This document shows, piece after piece, positions 47,560 through 59,473 of a stretch of 64,000 nucleotides of DNA. The notes under the pieces were generated by a model. That model was not told the DNA's origin, searched no databases, and worked only from the letters and a program-made list of their open reading frames with translations. This stretch comes from Hordeum vulgare subsp. vulgare (lineage: Eukaryota > Streptophyta > Magnoliopsida > Poales > Poaceae). Each line of letters starts with the position of its first letter. The stretch's first letter is position 1. Location: NCBI RefSeq assembly GCF_904849725.1, contig NC_058521.1:343464638-343528637 (forward strand), in the 5' to 3' direction. The position numbers and the translations under genes are program-made.

Positions 47560-47770
47560 ATGTTACGACATTTTTATAATCGTCGTAAAAGTTATGACGA
47601 TCCCATCTTATGCGGTTACGACGTTTTTGACTCACATCGTCGTAATTCATATGTAGATTTGATCCCCTCAAACGGTTTACGACGATCTCGGATGAAATAG
47701 TCATAAATTTATGACGAGTTCATCAACAACATCTTAAAAAATGTCTTGTATGAGCATATTTCTTATAGTG
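47560..47770. repeat. Right subterminal region of large CACTA element
   Basis: Repeated TACGACG, CGTCGTAA and GACGATC motifs near the end, mirroring the left arm. Confidence 0.8.
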
Positions 47771-47773
47771 GTC

Positions 47774-47993
47774 GTCGGAGACTTCAACGTCTGTGAACCT
47801 TATTTGGTGACCGCGGACAATACCTTCGATCTGGCCAGGACGGATGGTTAGGTGTGCACATGGCGTGAAGCTGGCGAACGCGAGATTTCTTTGGGGGTGA
47901 AGATGCCTCGATTGCAGACTTGATCGTTGATGACCAAGCGATCCCTCGATCATTTAAATGATCCAATGTCCAAGCTCTCAATGAAAGCACCAA
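47774..47993 (-). other. 5' leader and primer site of Fatima-like element
   Basis: This continues the leader interrupted by the CACTA element. The 18-20 bases next to the LTR read TTGGTGCTTTCATTGAGAGC on the minus strand, the expected primer-binding position. I cannot assign the tRNA. Confidence 0.6.
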
Positions 47994-48029
47994 TGTCGGC
48001 ATTAAAACCAACACATCTCGGGTAGGGGG

Positions 48030-49799
48030 TGTTGGAAATATGCCCTATAGGCAATAACATAATGGTTATTATCATATTCCTTTGTTCATGATAATCGTCT
48101 ATTGTTCATGCTATAATTGTATTAAAAGTAAATGGTAATACATGTGTGAATAAATATATCACAATGTGTCTCTATCAAGCCTCTAGATTGGCTAGTTCGT
48201 TGATCAATAGATGATCATGGTTTCCTGAACATGGACATTGGATATCATTCATAACGGGATCATATCATTGGAAGAATGATGTGATGGACAAGACCCATTC
48301 CTAAGCATAGCACTAGATCGTATTGTTCGTATGCTTAAGCTTTTCTAATGTCAAGTGTCTTTTGCTTCGACCGTGAGATTGTGCAACTCCCGGATACCGT
48401 AATAGTGCTTTGGGTGTATCAAACGTCACAACGTAACTAGGTGACTATAAAGGTGCACTATGGGTATCTCCGAAAGTGTCTGTTGCATTGGTACGAATCG
48501 AGACCGGGATTTGTCACTCCGTGTGATGGAGAGGTATCTCTAGGCCCAATCGGTAGAACATCATCATAATGAGCTCAGTGTGACTAAGGAGTTAGTCATG
48601 GGATGATGTGCTACGGAATGAGTAAAGAGACTTACCGGTAATGAGATTAAACAAGGTATAGGTATACCGACGATCGAATCTCGTGCAAGTTCTATACTGA
48701 CAGACAAAAGGAATTGTATACGGGATTGATTGTATCCTTGACATCGTGGTTCATCCGATGAGATCATCGTGGAACATATGGGAGCCACAATGGGTATCCA
48801 GATCCCGCTGATTGTTATTGGCCGGAGAGTGGGAGCCACGATGTGTGCATGCCTCCCGAACCCGTAGGTTATACGCACTTAAGGTTCGATGAAGCTAGGG
48901 TTATAGGGATTTGCTATACGAGGTTACCGAAGGTTGTTCGGAGTGCCGGATGAGATTCCGGACGTCACGAGGAGGTTTGGAATGGTCCGGAGGTAAAGAT
49001 TGATATATAGGATGGATGGGTCTGGACGCCGGAAATGTTTCGGGCACCACTGGCAAAGTGCCTTGACCACCGGAAGGGTTCCGGAGGCCCACCGGGAGGG
49101 GCCACCAGCCCCAGGAGGCTACATGGGCCAAGTGTGAGAGGGAACCAGCCCCTGGGTGGGCTAGTGCGCCCCCCACCCATCCCAAAGCGCCTACAGAGGG
49201 AAAGGAGGGCGGTGAACCTAAGTCAGGTGGGCCTAAGGCCCAGCAGGGGTGCGCCACCCCCTCTCCCCCTCCTGGCCGCCACCCCCTCTCCCATCTAGGG
49301 CGCCATCCACCTTTACGGTGGGAAACCCTAAATGGGGCGCCACCCTCCCTTCCCTCTATATATAGCGAGGTTTTTGGCCTTTGAGAACACGGTTTTCCAT
49401 CTCTCTCGGCGCAGCCCTGTCTCTCTTCTTCCTCCTCTCCCACGGTGCTTGGCAAAGCCCTACCGGGAGACATCGTCTCTCCATCGACACCACACTGTCC
49501 TGCTGCCGGAGATCTTTCCCAACCTCTCCCTCCTCCTTTATGGATCAAGGTGCGGGAGACGTCACCGGGCTGCACGTGTGTTGAACGCGGAGGTGTCGTG
49601 CTTCAGCACTTGATCGAAATCATACCGCGATCTGAATTGCCGCGACTACGACTCCATCAACCGCGTTCTAGCAACGCTTATGCTTAGCGATCTTCAAAGG
49701 AATGAAGACACACTCACCCCTCTCTCGTTGTTTGTATCTCCATAGGAAGATCTGAATATGGCATAGGAAAATTTTGAATTTATGCTACGTTAACCAACA
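48030..49799 (+). mobile_element. BARE1/WIS/Angela-type (Copia) solo LTR
   Basis: 1770 bp; starts TGTTGGAAATATGCCCTA and ends TACGTTAACCAACA, the family's usual ends. GGGGG flanks it (48025-48029, 49800-49804). Many typical segments are present (CCCGGATACCGTAATAGTGC, GGAGAGGTATCTCTAGGCCC, GTTGAACGCGGAGGTG). No primer site or coding sequence, so it results from recombination between two LTRs. The long minus-strand frame 48901-49575 is a composition effect. Confidence 0.95.
49356..49365 (+). promoter_or_regulatory. TATA box of BARE1-like LTR
   Basis: CTATATATAG lies in the position typical of the promoter of this LTR family, about 440 bp before the LTR end. Confidence 0.5.
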
Positions 49800-50241
49800 G
49801 GGGGTCCCAAACTATGGAGCTTAGATCGATGGGTTGCAGGTAAGATGGGGAGACAATGTTTACCCAGGTTCGAGCCGTTTTGAGGAGGTAAAACCCTATG
49901 TCGTACTTGCTTATATTGATGGGGAACAATGGTTACAGAGTTGATCTACCTCGAGACCATACGAGCTGACCCTAGATGAGATAACCTGCCTGTGTGCATA
50001 AGAGCCTCTTGTTTATATAGACACGAGGGCCCCTAGGGTTACATGTTAGCGACTTAGATCGGGGGTAGATGGGACGAATTGTTCTTCCTTCCTTAGAGTG
50101 GATGCCTAGTCTTCGGGGCATTCCATCTTGATGACGTAGTTGTCAGATAATCCGATATTCAATGACGTAGCCCATATGATTGGCCCATAAGGGACAACAC
50201 GACCGCCAGAGGACCCCTTAATCCGGAACTCCCTCAATCAC

Positions 50242-51240
50242 CTCACCCAGGTAGCCCACTTCATTCTTGTCAAGACCACTTATGATGGCAGCCAACTAGC
50301 CGACCTCTACATCAAACATATCATGAGCCATCATGGAGTTCCGAAGGAGATTTTGTCGGACCGTGGTACCCAGTTTACCTTGATGTTCTGGAAGAACTTT
50401 CAAGAAGCCATGGGAACCAAGCTATCCTTCAGCACCGCTTTTCATCCTCAGACTGGAGGACAACCGAAACGAGTAAATTAGATAATCGAAGATAAGCTTC
50501 ATGCTTGTCTTTTGGCATATGGAGCAAAATAGGAAAATTTCCTACCCTTTGGCGGGTTCTCCTACAACAACAACTACCAATCCAGTGTTCAGATGGCACC
50601 ATTTGACGTGTTGCATGGACGCAAGAGTCACACTCCCTTCATCTGGACAAAAATCGGAGAAGGACTACTCTTTGGACCAGATATCCTCCGTGAAGGAGAA
50701 GAGCAAGTTCAAATCGTCAAAGAATGTGTAGATACTGCCAAGTCAAGAAAGAAGAGCTACGCGGACTCCCACAGCCGAGAAATAAACCTCAACATCGCAG
50801 ATCATGTCTACCTCTGAGTCACGCCTCTCAAAGGAACCAAGCATTTCCACATCAAGGGAAAGCTTGCGCCAAGATATATCGTCCCCTTCAAGATCACTCT
50901 CACACGAAGAGAATTTTCCTACCATCTAGAGCTACCTTACGGACTATCGGTGTGCACAAAGTTGTCCATGTGTTACAACTTTGCAAGTGCCTCCAAGTTT
51001 CCAACCGCCCGATCTCTACAAGAACATCGATCATCAAACCATCGACCTTCAGCTAGACCTCACTTATCATGAGAGACCAGTTCTCATATTGTATGAAGCC
51101 AACCGTACCGAAATCCGCACCATCAAGTACATCAAGGTCCAGTGGTGCACCCACACTAAAGCAGAATCAACCTAGGAACATGAAGCATACCTTGGATCCG
51201 AGTTCCATTATCTTTTAAGCGCCTAGCATAGGAATCTCGG
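50242..51240 (+). pseudogene. Gypsy integrase catalytic core, C-terminal domain and chromodomain-like tail
   Basis: This continues the integrase begun at 380-1018. The core shows the second catalytic Asp in ILSDRGTQF and the third acidic region near FHPQTGGQPKRVN, where relatives have Glu soon after. The C-terminal domain (RYIVPFKI) and the tail TIKYIKVQWCTHTKAEST resemble the chromodomain-type end of Tekay-like elements and of the element at the right edge. Stops occur at 50480, 50530, 50817 and 51173, with frame changes after 50540 and 50930. It is followed by the polypurine tract. Confidence 0.88.
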
Positions 51241-51254
51241 GGTCAAGATTCTTG

Positions 51255-51268
51255 TAAGGGGGTAGGTG
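51255..51268 (+). other. Polypurine tract of the outer element
   Basis: TAAGGGGGTAGGTG directly before the LTR start TGTCACACC; the same layout occurs inverted at 63623-63637. Confidence 0.8.
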
Positions 51269-52427
51269 TGTCACACCTTCTGTTTGTAAAACTTTGCTAT
51301 AATATAAGTTTACAAATATTTTGACCATTTAATTTTTTTGTGCTTGTGATGTTTGAATTGATTGCTATTTGTTTGAGCACTTGTTTGTGTTTTAAATAAC
51401 AAAATACTCCTTGTCTCAAGACTCATCTTCTTGATCCAAATCATTACCCAATGATCATACCTTGTGTATAGGACATAAAACTATTTTTTCAAAATATTAT
51501 TTTGACAAAAAAACATTTATTTAATTTAAGCTTTCAAAAACCCTTGAATTGATGTTTGTACTACAAGTCCTCATATTAGGGTATATGTTTCGTCCCAAAT
51601 ATTTTATTTGGATCCTATTACCAAAAAGACTCCTCAAAATCACAAAATTATTACTTTAAAATTTTTCTCCTGTTTTATTTAAATACCTTTTTCTAAGGCT
51701 ATAAATGGTCTTTTACAAGGGAAAATTATTTTTATGCTTCCAAAATATTGGAGAAAATTTGATGAAACTCAGCGGACATATATTTCCAATATATAACAGT
51801 TTCAACACATGGTCATGTTGAAAATATAGGACAAAACCCTCCAAAACACTTTCTGCCTATTTCAAGTATTGGAAATATTTCTATAGAAAATATACTCAAA
51901 TAATTCCAAGAATATTCTAGCAAGTCATACATCATATATGAGATGATTTTGCCGAGTTTCATCTGAATCCAAATTGATTTGATTCACCAAAATATTCCAA
52001 AACCCACTATGTCCAGATCCAAACTCGGACAAGTTTACATAGTCAAGTTTCTTCTCTTGATCCCAACCTTGGTGGTCCTTTACTAATCACCAAATAATTC
52101 CACCACACCAAGTGGTTCATTAGGGGGAATTTTTTTGCAAGAATATATCTACTCAAACCCAATTCTACCCATTTATAGGGTTTACCAAATTTACATTGGA
52201 AACTTTCTTCAAATGGGCTGAAATCTTGTGATCAAACTTATTGTACTCACCATTTGACCGTGTTCAACATAAAAACTAGTGGTGAAATTTATCTTTCAGA
52301 AAACAGCACGAAACACCTTCAGTGAATTTGTAAAATCACTATTTTGACCCCTTCTAGCATTCTTCTTGCCCTCATACTTTTACCACAATACCTCATATAC
52401 CTCTTCTACCCCAAGTGAAAACCTTAG

Positions 52428-55400
52428 TGTGGGGACCCCGACTCATAAGTTGTGATCGCGGAATGCACGTGTACAATGATCCTAGAGATCAATGCTCACC
52501 AAACACAAAAATGTTGAATAACAAGAGTCTTATATCCATTCATACGGTATGATACAAATAAGGACCATGGAGGTCAAGTCTTATATGGATAGGGCCTGGC
52601 CGGCCAATACATCAAACTTAACTAGCAGCGGAATTCCTGAACGAAAGCATGAACTCATGCAATGTGCCATACACGCATTCTAACTAGGAAGTGTCCTAGT
52701 TCGCATGTCCGTCTCTAACAAACTTTTCGGCAAGCTACTGCTCTTTCATGCCTAGACAATTTAAATAATCAAGTGGCAAGCCAATGAATACTTTGAATGA
52801 ACTCGCAAGAAATCCGTATTGTGGAACGAGGTAATAACAATGCATGATATAGCACCAATAGGTAAATTGCAGAAAGCTAATTTTAAATGCAAGTCATGAT
52901 CAATATCGCATGAAGGTATGCATCACGAGGTAACCGATATCCATATGAACAAGTTACATATATCAGTATAAACCGGGGTTGAACGTCTCACGTTCACCCA
53001 CCATGCCAATTCATCTGACTTAACTCAATGTCACACTATGATCTTTCTCATCCATACACGCCAAGTTGTGAAAACATGTGTACATAGTCTAAGGAGGAAC
53101 AACAACTATGCATGACCGTGACAATTCTTCATGATGTACATCACTAGTATCATCCATGAGAGCATGCAATAGTGTGCCTGGTGTTTGTGAAAAAAGCCCG
53201 TGGTCGTCCTCTCTTGGCACGACCCCATCTCAAAAGTGGCCACATCACTCCTGCCACTGGTAATGCGAGCTGTATGCTAGTACCAACCATAGTAATCAAG
53301 AAGGCCCCATCCCATAAGGGTATCGTTGTTGCGCATGTAAGGTTGGGACGATCAGCATATTTTAAATCTAATATGTTTTCAACAAAACACACACACACAC
53401 CTTGTCTTGGTACACCACTTCTTTCTCACGTGGTCATCCAACCCATCACCATCTCCCTTGGATATTAGTGGCACCCGACAGGGTTTTCAAAAGATCTTTG
53501 AAAACACCATTATTTCCTACAAAAGCATAATCCCGCGAATATGTGTAGCAACTACATAGCAACCTATCTACTTCCCAACCACACAACTCTCAGCAAAAGT
53601 AGAGTCATTTTATGCAAGTATCAACTAGGATGTGACGGAGGCAACCCATAAAGGTGGTCACCATAGTCAACATGATTCAATGCAACAAAGTAAGTGTTAT
53701 ATGCCATTCAAAAAGGTTTCAAGTCATGGTCAAGGGGTTGCTTTCCTGGCTCAATGAAATCTCTGGGTATTCAAAGTGTAAAATAGTGAGGTGAATATAA
53801 GATTTGTAAATATTATCGGATTTTGGTCCCAACCCTTCTTAAATAATGCAATCTATTATTGTAATTATAATGATAATAATAACACCACAACAAAAATACA
53901 CAAAATAAACTCTTCCTAAAAAATGTCACATCATTTTTGTAAAATAGTGAGGTGAATATAAGATTTATGAGAATTATCGGATTTTGGTTTGGAAGTGTAA
54001 AAAGTGAAGCATTTTAACAGATAGTTAGAATATTCGTAACTAGGTTTTAAATAAAATAGTGTATAAAACTTTCTATAAAAATTACACAAGTGAAACTATT
54101 ACATACTTTAGGTTTTTAGAAAAAAAATAAGATTTAGAATCACTTCATTTGGACCCGACCGGTGGGCCAAATCCTAGGGATTTTTTACAATTTGCAGATA
54201 AATATAAAAAAAGGAAAGGTACTGTTGACAGTGGGCCAAATCAGAAGGGAACCCGAGCCATCCCAAAAGAAACGGGCTAGGGGGTCGAAGGGGTGCGTGC
54301 GCCGTCCGGTTGTTTGAACCCAATCGGTGGCCCCCATCTATCAGAGAGAGAGAGAGAGAGAGCACGGGAGAGAGGGGAGGATGACAAGAGGGTCCCACTT
54401 GTCATATCCTTCCTCGTGATAGAGGGGAAATGGCGCTAACTGGCGGCAATTATGGAGACCATTGAAGAAGGGGTTGTCCGGCGCTAATGGCACTAATGGC
54501 ACTAACGGTTGGGCTCAGGGATTCACCACGCGTCAGATGATGGTGGAGAGGGACGCTGGAGAGCCTTGTCCAGTGACGACGCTTCGAGAAGATGAAGGTC
54601 CGGCCGCCCTGTGCACCAAACATAGGAGAGAACATAGGGGATTGGGTCAGGAGCCAGATTGAGGAGAAAGGGACGGTGGGGAGGATTCGTACGATGCGAA
54701 TGTTATCTCTAAGCGGCGAGCTACGCAAGATCTCGATCGTCTGAGCATGAAAATGAAGGGGTAGAGGTGCGTTAGCTTGATTGGGAGGAGGGGGTAGAGT
54801 TGCGTTAGCTTGACTGGGAGGAGGAGCAAGAGAGATCTAGGGGATGCTTTTGTATGCAAGACCACGACTCAACATGAGCTGTGCCAATGAGCTTCCACGG
54901 AAATGGACAAGATGGCCACGGGAGGTTCCACTCGATCTAGGGGAGTCTCGTGGGTGTGGTTCACGTCGAGAAGAAGAGAGAGAGAGAGGTAGCGGGGCGA
55001 GGCCAGAGGGGATCATGCGTGTGAGGCACTTTGTTGGTCGATCTTTTGGTGCTCAACACGCGCGGGGGATGATAGACGTATGAGGAGAGAGGGGAGGGTC
55101 GACCGTGTGTCGTGTCATGGACGCTGAGGGCACCTCGGGTGACACAAAGGGGAGGCTCTAGGAGGTCGGGAGAGGTGATTGGGCAGCAGTTACAATGCGG
55201 CTGGGCATTGTAGCGCACTCCATGGTGTCGTTTAGGCGTGCCATGACATGCCCATTGTGTGATGGTCGCGACCACTTTTGTCTAGGGTGACTAGGGGAGT
55301 AAACAACTGGTGAAAAGGCCTTGGATCATCTAGGAGGTCACTAGAATAAGGGGGAGGAGAGGAAGGTAAAAAGTTGTTGTACATGGTAGATTTGACGATT

Positions 55401-56535
55401 TTTACCCTGCTTCATTATTGAGCCTTGGCCCAAAATTATTACTGGGGATAGAAGGTGACTTGTAGGGCTGTGGTAAAAAGATGGGTTATAGGAGAATGTT
55501 AGAAGGGGTAAAAGTTGACCTAGGTAAATGTTCCCACTTGCATTGAGATTTAACATGATTAATTGATGGTTAAGAATAAGAGGGATCACAAGTTTTGAGC
55601 TCATTTGAGCAAAGTTGGCAATGTAAACAAGAAAAACCATAGAAATGGAAAGAATAAGACTTTTGTAGACCTAGATGGGAAAATCTATCCCCATAGATGC
55701 AAAACTTGGTGTAGCATACTTATTTTTGGTTTAGATCACTCCTTCAAAGTTTTATATAATTTGGATACACTTAGCAATGTAGAGTTGCTCAAATTAGGTT
55801 CTGGACAAAGTGGCGTTTGGAGTATTTTGGGAAACAACTCAATTTGGCAAGATCATCACATATAGCATGTCCGACTTGCTAGAATATTCCTGGAATTTAT
55901 TGAGAATATTTCCTATGGAAAAATTTCAAAAGCTTGAAATAGGCACAAATGCTTTTGAGGAGTTTCGTCCAATATTTTGAACACGGTCATATGTTGAAAC
56001 TCTATATATGGGAAATATATGTCCACTCGGTTTCCCTAAATTTTCTCAAATATTTTTCAAACAAGAAAATAAATTTTCCCTGTAAAATACCATTTTTGTC
56101 CTAAAAAAGAAGTATTTAAATATAATAGAAAAACAAATTTTAAAATAATTATTTTGTGGCTTTGGAAAGTCGTTTTGATAATAGGATCCAAATAAAATCT
56201 TTGGGGTGAAACATCTCTCCCAAATTGGGGACTTGTAGTACAAGTCTAATCTCAAGGGGTTTTGAAAGCTTAAAGTAAATAAATTCAATTTAGTTAAAAT
56301 ATTATTTTAAAAATAGTTTCTGGTCCTATACATATGGCATGATCCTTTGGCAAAGGTTTGGGGACCACGGGATGAGTTCTTGAGAGAAGGATACTTTTTG
56401 TGTGGTTTAAAACACAATCTATCACACAAGCAAGTAGCAATCACATCAAACATCGCAAGCACACAAAAAGTTATAAATGGTTCTAAATATTACAGAAACA
56501 TAATGTGGAAAAGTGGAACAATATAGCGTGTGACA
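52428..56535 (-). mobile_element. Inverted solo long LTR, same family as its host LTR
   Basis: 4108 bp; starts TGTGGGGACCCC, ends GTGTGACA, and is flanked by CTTAG (52423-52427, 56536-56540). The host LTR continues on both sides. A GC-rich core lies at 54290-55260, with an (AG)n run at 54342-54361 and a (CA)n run near 53389. Confidence 0.88.
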
Positions 56536-58444
56536 CTTAGGCCCTCGTCTCAATGATTGATAAGGTAAAAACTCCAATTACCCCTCTGGACAACAAGGTT
56601 TTACCTCTCTCTCCAACTTCATTATATTCTACGGAACCACCGAGTGCAGCCAAAGCCTCCCCCTGATTGTTTAGTCAAGCTCGATACCCTAGACACAAGT
56701 GGGCACGCAACTGGTGCATAAACAATGCCATGGCATGCCAAACTCGTGCTTTGGACCACATTATAGGGCGCCCCCACACCATAGTAGTTCCTCAATCCAG
56801 GGCCCCGACCACCTCGGGCCTCCCCATCGTGTCCCCTGAGGTTGCTTCATTGCCCAGGACATGCCATGCTATTGGACCCATCCTCTCTCTCACCTGCTAG
56901 CTTACTCCGGCGCATGGAGAGCGCCATTGGCTCGGCCAGTGAGCATGCCTGCACGCGCAAACTCCTCCTTCCTCTCTCTTCCTTCCCCGTGGACTAAACC
57001 TCATCCAGGAAGACCCCAGACTCATCCTCGCTCACCCTTGAGACCTCCAATCATGGTTGTGACCTTGTCGGCACACGACGCATCGCGGAAGGTCCATGTA
57101 AAGACACTCCGCACACTCTCTCTCTCACTGTGCATCCCCTACACTGTTAGTCCTTACCCTCAAGGCCCCGGTGCTCGGGATCGAGCCGAGTAACGCCACC
57201 TCGGGTTGCCAGCGTTCGCACGATAGTGAGATCCTCTACCCATCCTCTTGCTTGATCTGGATCTACCTCCTCCTCCTGATCATTTGCCCTCTCTCCCCCG
57301 TCCATTTGCTACTGAGAATCATCGACAACGACCTCTCCCCAAGCCTCTCCACTGTCGACTCCTCGCTACTAGTGAATCCATGAACTCCGGTGACCTCCTC
57401 CACCTCCACCGTAAAGTCAGCATACCCCTGGTTCCATTCCCACTGTCTGTGCGCCCCGTCATGCCCTCCCTCGCTGTCGATGAGCCGCGATCCTCCCTAG
57501 TCACAGGGTTGTAGATGACAGGCAGGTTCCGTGTCATCCTCCCCACTCGCTGTCTCCTTCTCCCTCTCTCGTACCCGGGGCCCACTTGTCGGGTTTGAAA
57601 CTTTCAAAATCCTTATTTTCCTTTTCTATTCAATCTTTCAAAATTTCTCTCAGTTAGATATTCCTCCAAATTCAAATATTCCAATTTCTGAATTCTTGTA
57701 ATATTCCAAACTATTTAATGGTGCCACTTCTGCACTTTTTGAAAATAATTTTGTAATATTTCTATTTAAAACCCTGCTTTGAATAATTTAAGCCCCTGTT
57801 AAAATTCTTTTTATTATTTTTGAAATAACAAAACTAAAACCTAGAAATTTTTACAATTCTAGTATTCACCCTGGTATTTTACGAAATTAGTTTGACATTT
57901 TTTGAGTGTTATGTTCTTCCTATTTTTGTCGTGGCCTCATTCTTCCCGTTATATTATGACGAATAGATTGCGTTGTTGACGAAGACCTTGCACAAGAAGG
58001 ATTTGTAGACCCCGATGTATTTGTGGAGCCAAACAAGCAACCGTTTGACCATGTCTAAGAAACCATTTTTTGCATGGCATATATGACTTTATTCTGTTGC
58101 ATTGAATCATGATGAATCGTGATCACTCCCATTATGGTGCCACGCCATAAAGGACGACCATATGATGTTTTCAGATACACCGGGAACACCATTAGTCCCT
58201 TCATGGATGATACTTGTGATGTACATCATGTGCGAACGAGTGGAATCTTTGTTGGTATCATCTGGGGAAAGGCATTGTTCAAGTACTTACCTCGGTTTGA
58301 AGAATACCGTGAGTCATGTGTTGACACGGAAGTTTCCTTAATCTTTTGGGTAAAGTGTGCAACCTCTGCAGAGTGTAAAATTATTCAAATGGACAGTTGG
58401 GTGCTGTTGCTTAAACTACTTCTAGATGCTTTCATACGAACATG

Positions 58445-58470
58445 GTGTGTGTGTGTGTGTGTGTGTGTGT
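58445..58470. repeat. (GT)n microsatellite in LTR
   Basis: About 13 GT units; shorter GT or CA runs sit at the matching place in sibling LTRs (near 13997 and 53389), so it arose within the LTR. Confidence 0.9.
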
Positions 58471-59089
58471 TAGAAAGACAATACATAAGCTAAACCACCT
58501 GACTTAACATGACGAGCGAACATGGGATGTTCAACCCTGCTTACATTGATATTTGTAACTTATCAATATAGATATCTACAACCTCATGATGCATGATTTT
58601 ACAAGTTGATTGACCATGTCATTGCACTCAAAAATAGCTTTCTACAACTTACCTATTTAGTGCTATCTCATGCATTGCTATTGCCTTGTTCCAAACATGG
58701 GTTTCTTGCAAGTACATTCAAAGTGCTCATTGGATTGCCACATGTTATTTAATTTTCCATTCATGGAAGAGCAGGAATATGGTGAAGAGATCGTTGGTGA
58801 CAAACATGCGCACTAGGATGCTTACGAGTCAGAATGCATGTAGGGATAAGGCAGATGGCATGGGTTCACGTTTTCATTCAATATTTCCTCTACTATTTAC
58901 GTTTGGTGTTTGGCCTTCATGATCCTATCTATGTAAGACTTGACCTCGATGGTCCTTAATTGTGTAAGATGGTCTGTATGGATGTAAGACTATTTTTATT
59001 CAGCTTTTGTGTGTTTAGTGAGCACTGATCTCTGGGATCACTGTACACGTTCATTCGGTGATCATGACTTATGAGTTGGGGTCCCCACA

Positions 59090-59192
59090 GTTAGTTCTAA
59101 AAAATGATATAAAACAACATATAAAGAATCAAAGATAGATAATATAATACCAAGGAACAATAAAAAAACATAGATACGTTGGAGATATATCA
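59090..59192 (-). repeat. Tail of an Athila-like (Sabrina/WHAM-type) LTR
   Basis: GTTAGTTCTAAAAAATGATA... through ATAGATACGTTGGAGATATATCA resembles the terminal 100 bp of the LTRs ending at 17143, 24867 and 43624. It suggests that the outer chromovirus-type element inserted into an older LTR. Confidence 0.65.
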
Positions 59193-59299
59193 CCTACCAA
59201 GAGATGCTCAATCAAGTACTCCACGAACCGTGAGGTTAACTAACTCGAAAAGAAGTAACTTGTAAATAAGGTATGTTGCCTCCCAACTGGAGATGCCTT

Positions 59300-59430
59300 C
59301 CATGCTATCGGTTGTGCATGATGTTTCCCACGTGTCACAACTCTGGAAGCGTCTCAAATTCCTAAAAACCCGACCTCTACAAGGACATTGATCGTCCTAC
59401 CGTCAACCTATTATTCATATCAAACTTGGA
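59300..59430 (+). pseudogene. Relic of gypsy integrase C-terminal end
   Basis: A short plus-strand segment reads DVSHVSQLWKRLKF followed by KTRPLQGH and a stop. It corresponds to the FHVSQLRKCL region seen in the element at 63635-64000. Nothing else of this copy is recognisable between 59193 and 59473. Confidence 0.6.
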
Positions 59431-59473
59431 ATCTTATCATCTCCCACATCTTAGGTGAAACCAAGCGTTGTAC

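Larger units (their letters stand above)
31823..47770. mobile_element. Large CACTA transposon with captured P450 fragment
   Basis: The left end is CACTACAAGAAATATGC and the right end is the complement of CACTATAAGAAATATGC. GTC flanks it on both sides (31820-31822, 47771-47773). Its length is 15.9 kb, or 7.05 kb without the Sabrina-like element at 34733-43624. Both subterminal regions are rich in ACGACG/CGTCGT motifs. It carries no recognisable transposase, and contains a two-exon P450 fragment at 44315-44878 and tandem repeats near the right end. Fatima-like leader sequence continues on both sides. Confidence 0.93.
1019..50236 (-). mobile_element. Fatima-like Ty3/gypsy element with antisense gene, heavily interrupted
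   Basis: Both LTRs are present (1019-1487 and 47994-50236) and the element is flanked by the 5-bp duplication ATCAC (1014-1018, 50237-50241). Gag and protease remnants read on the minus strand at 28844-31753, so the 5' LTR is the right one. No reverse transcriptase, ribonuclease H or integrase was found, which suggests a non-autonomous form. A gene reading the opposite way (1968-2652 and 24873-27597) resembles the Transposase_28 family known from antisense ORFs in cereal gypsy elements. Subtracting nested insertions leaves about 9 kb. The family name is from memory; the boundaries are seen. Confidence 0.85.
47994..50236 (-). repeat. 5' LTR of Fatima-like element
   Basis: It is formed by 47994-48029 plus 49805-50236 (468 bp net), starts TGTCGGCATT and ends CTCCCTCA. 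It is interrupted by the BARE1-like solo LTR. Confidence 0.88.
1..59089 (+). mobile_element. Old chromovirus-type Ty3/gypsy element, host of the nest (5' part outside window)
   Basis: This is the outermost element I can reconstruct. Integrase coding sequence reads on the plus strand at 380-1018 and resumes at 50242-51240. A polypurine tract (51255-51268) and an LTR starting TGTCACACC (51269) and ending CCCCACA (59089) follow. Everything from 1019 to 50236 is a later insertion. Its 5' LTR, gag and most of pol lie left of the window. GTTAG at 59090-59094 may be its target-site duplication, but the other copy is not visible. Positions 1-380 probably hold decayed ribonuclease H/linker sequence; nothing more can be read there. 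Confidence 0.8.
51269..59089 (+). repeat. 3' LTR of outer chromovirus-type element
   Basis: It starts TGTCACACC and ends GGGGTCCCCACA. Without the inverted solo LTR (52428-56535 plus TSD) it is about 3.7 kb. A GC-rich core covers 56700-57600, and a (GT)n run lies at 58445-58470. No coding sequence. Confidence 0.85.

Noticed and set aside
48901..49575. 224-aa ORF on the minus strand
   Set aside because: Lies wholly inside the BARE1-like LTR, antisense to its promoter region; composition effect.
52428..59089. A single 6.7-kb DNA transposon with long terminal inverted repeats (TGTGGGGACCCC...GGGGTCCCCACA)
   Set aside because: An LTR-type end (GTGTGACA) with matching TSD CTTAG lies at 56535, and the host LTR resumes there. 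A solo LTR nested inversely in a sibling LTR explains the inverted ends.
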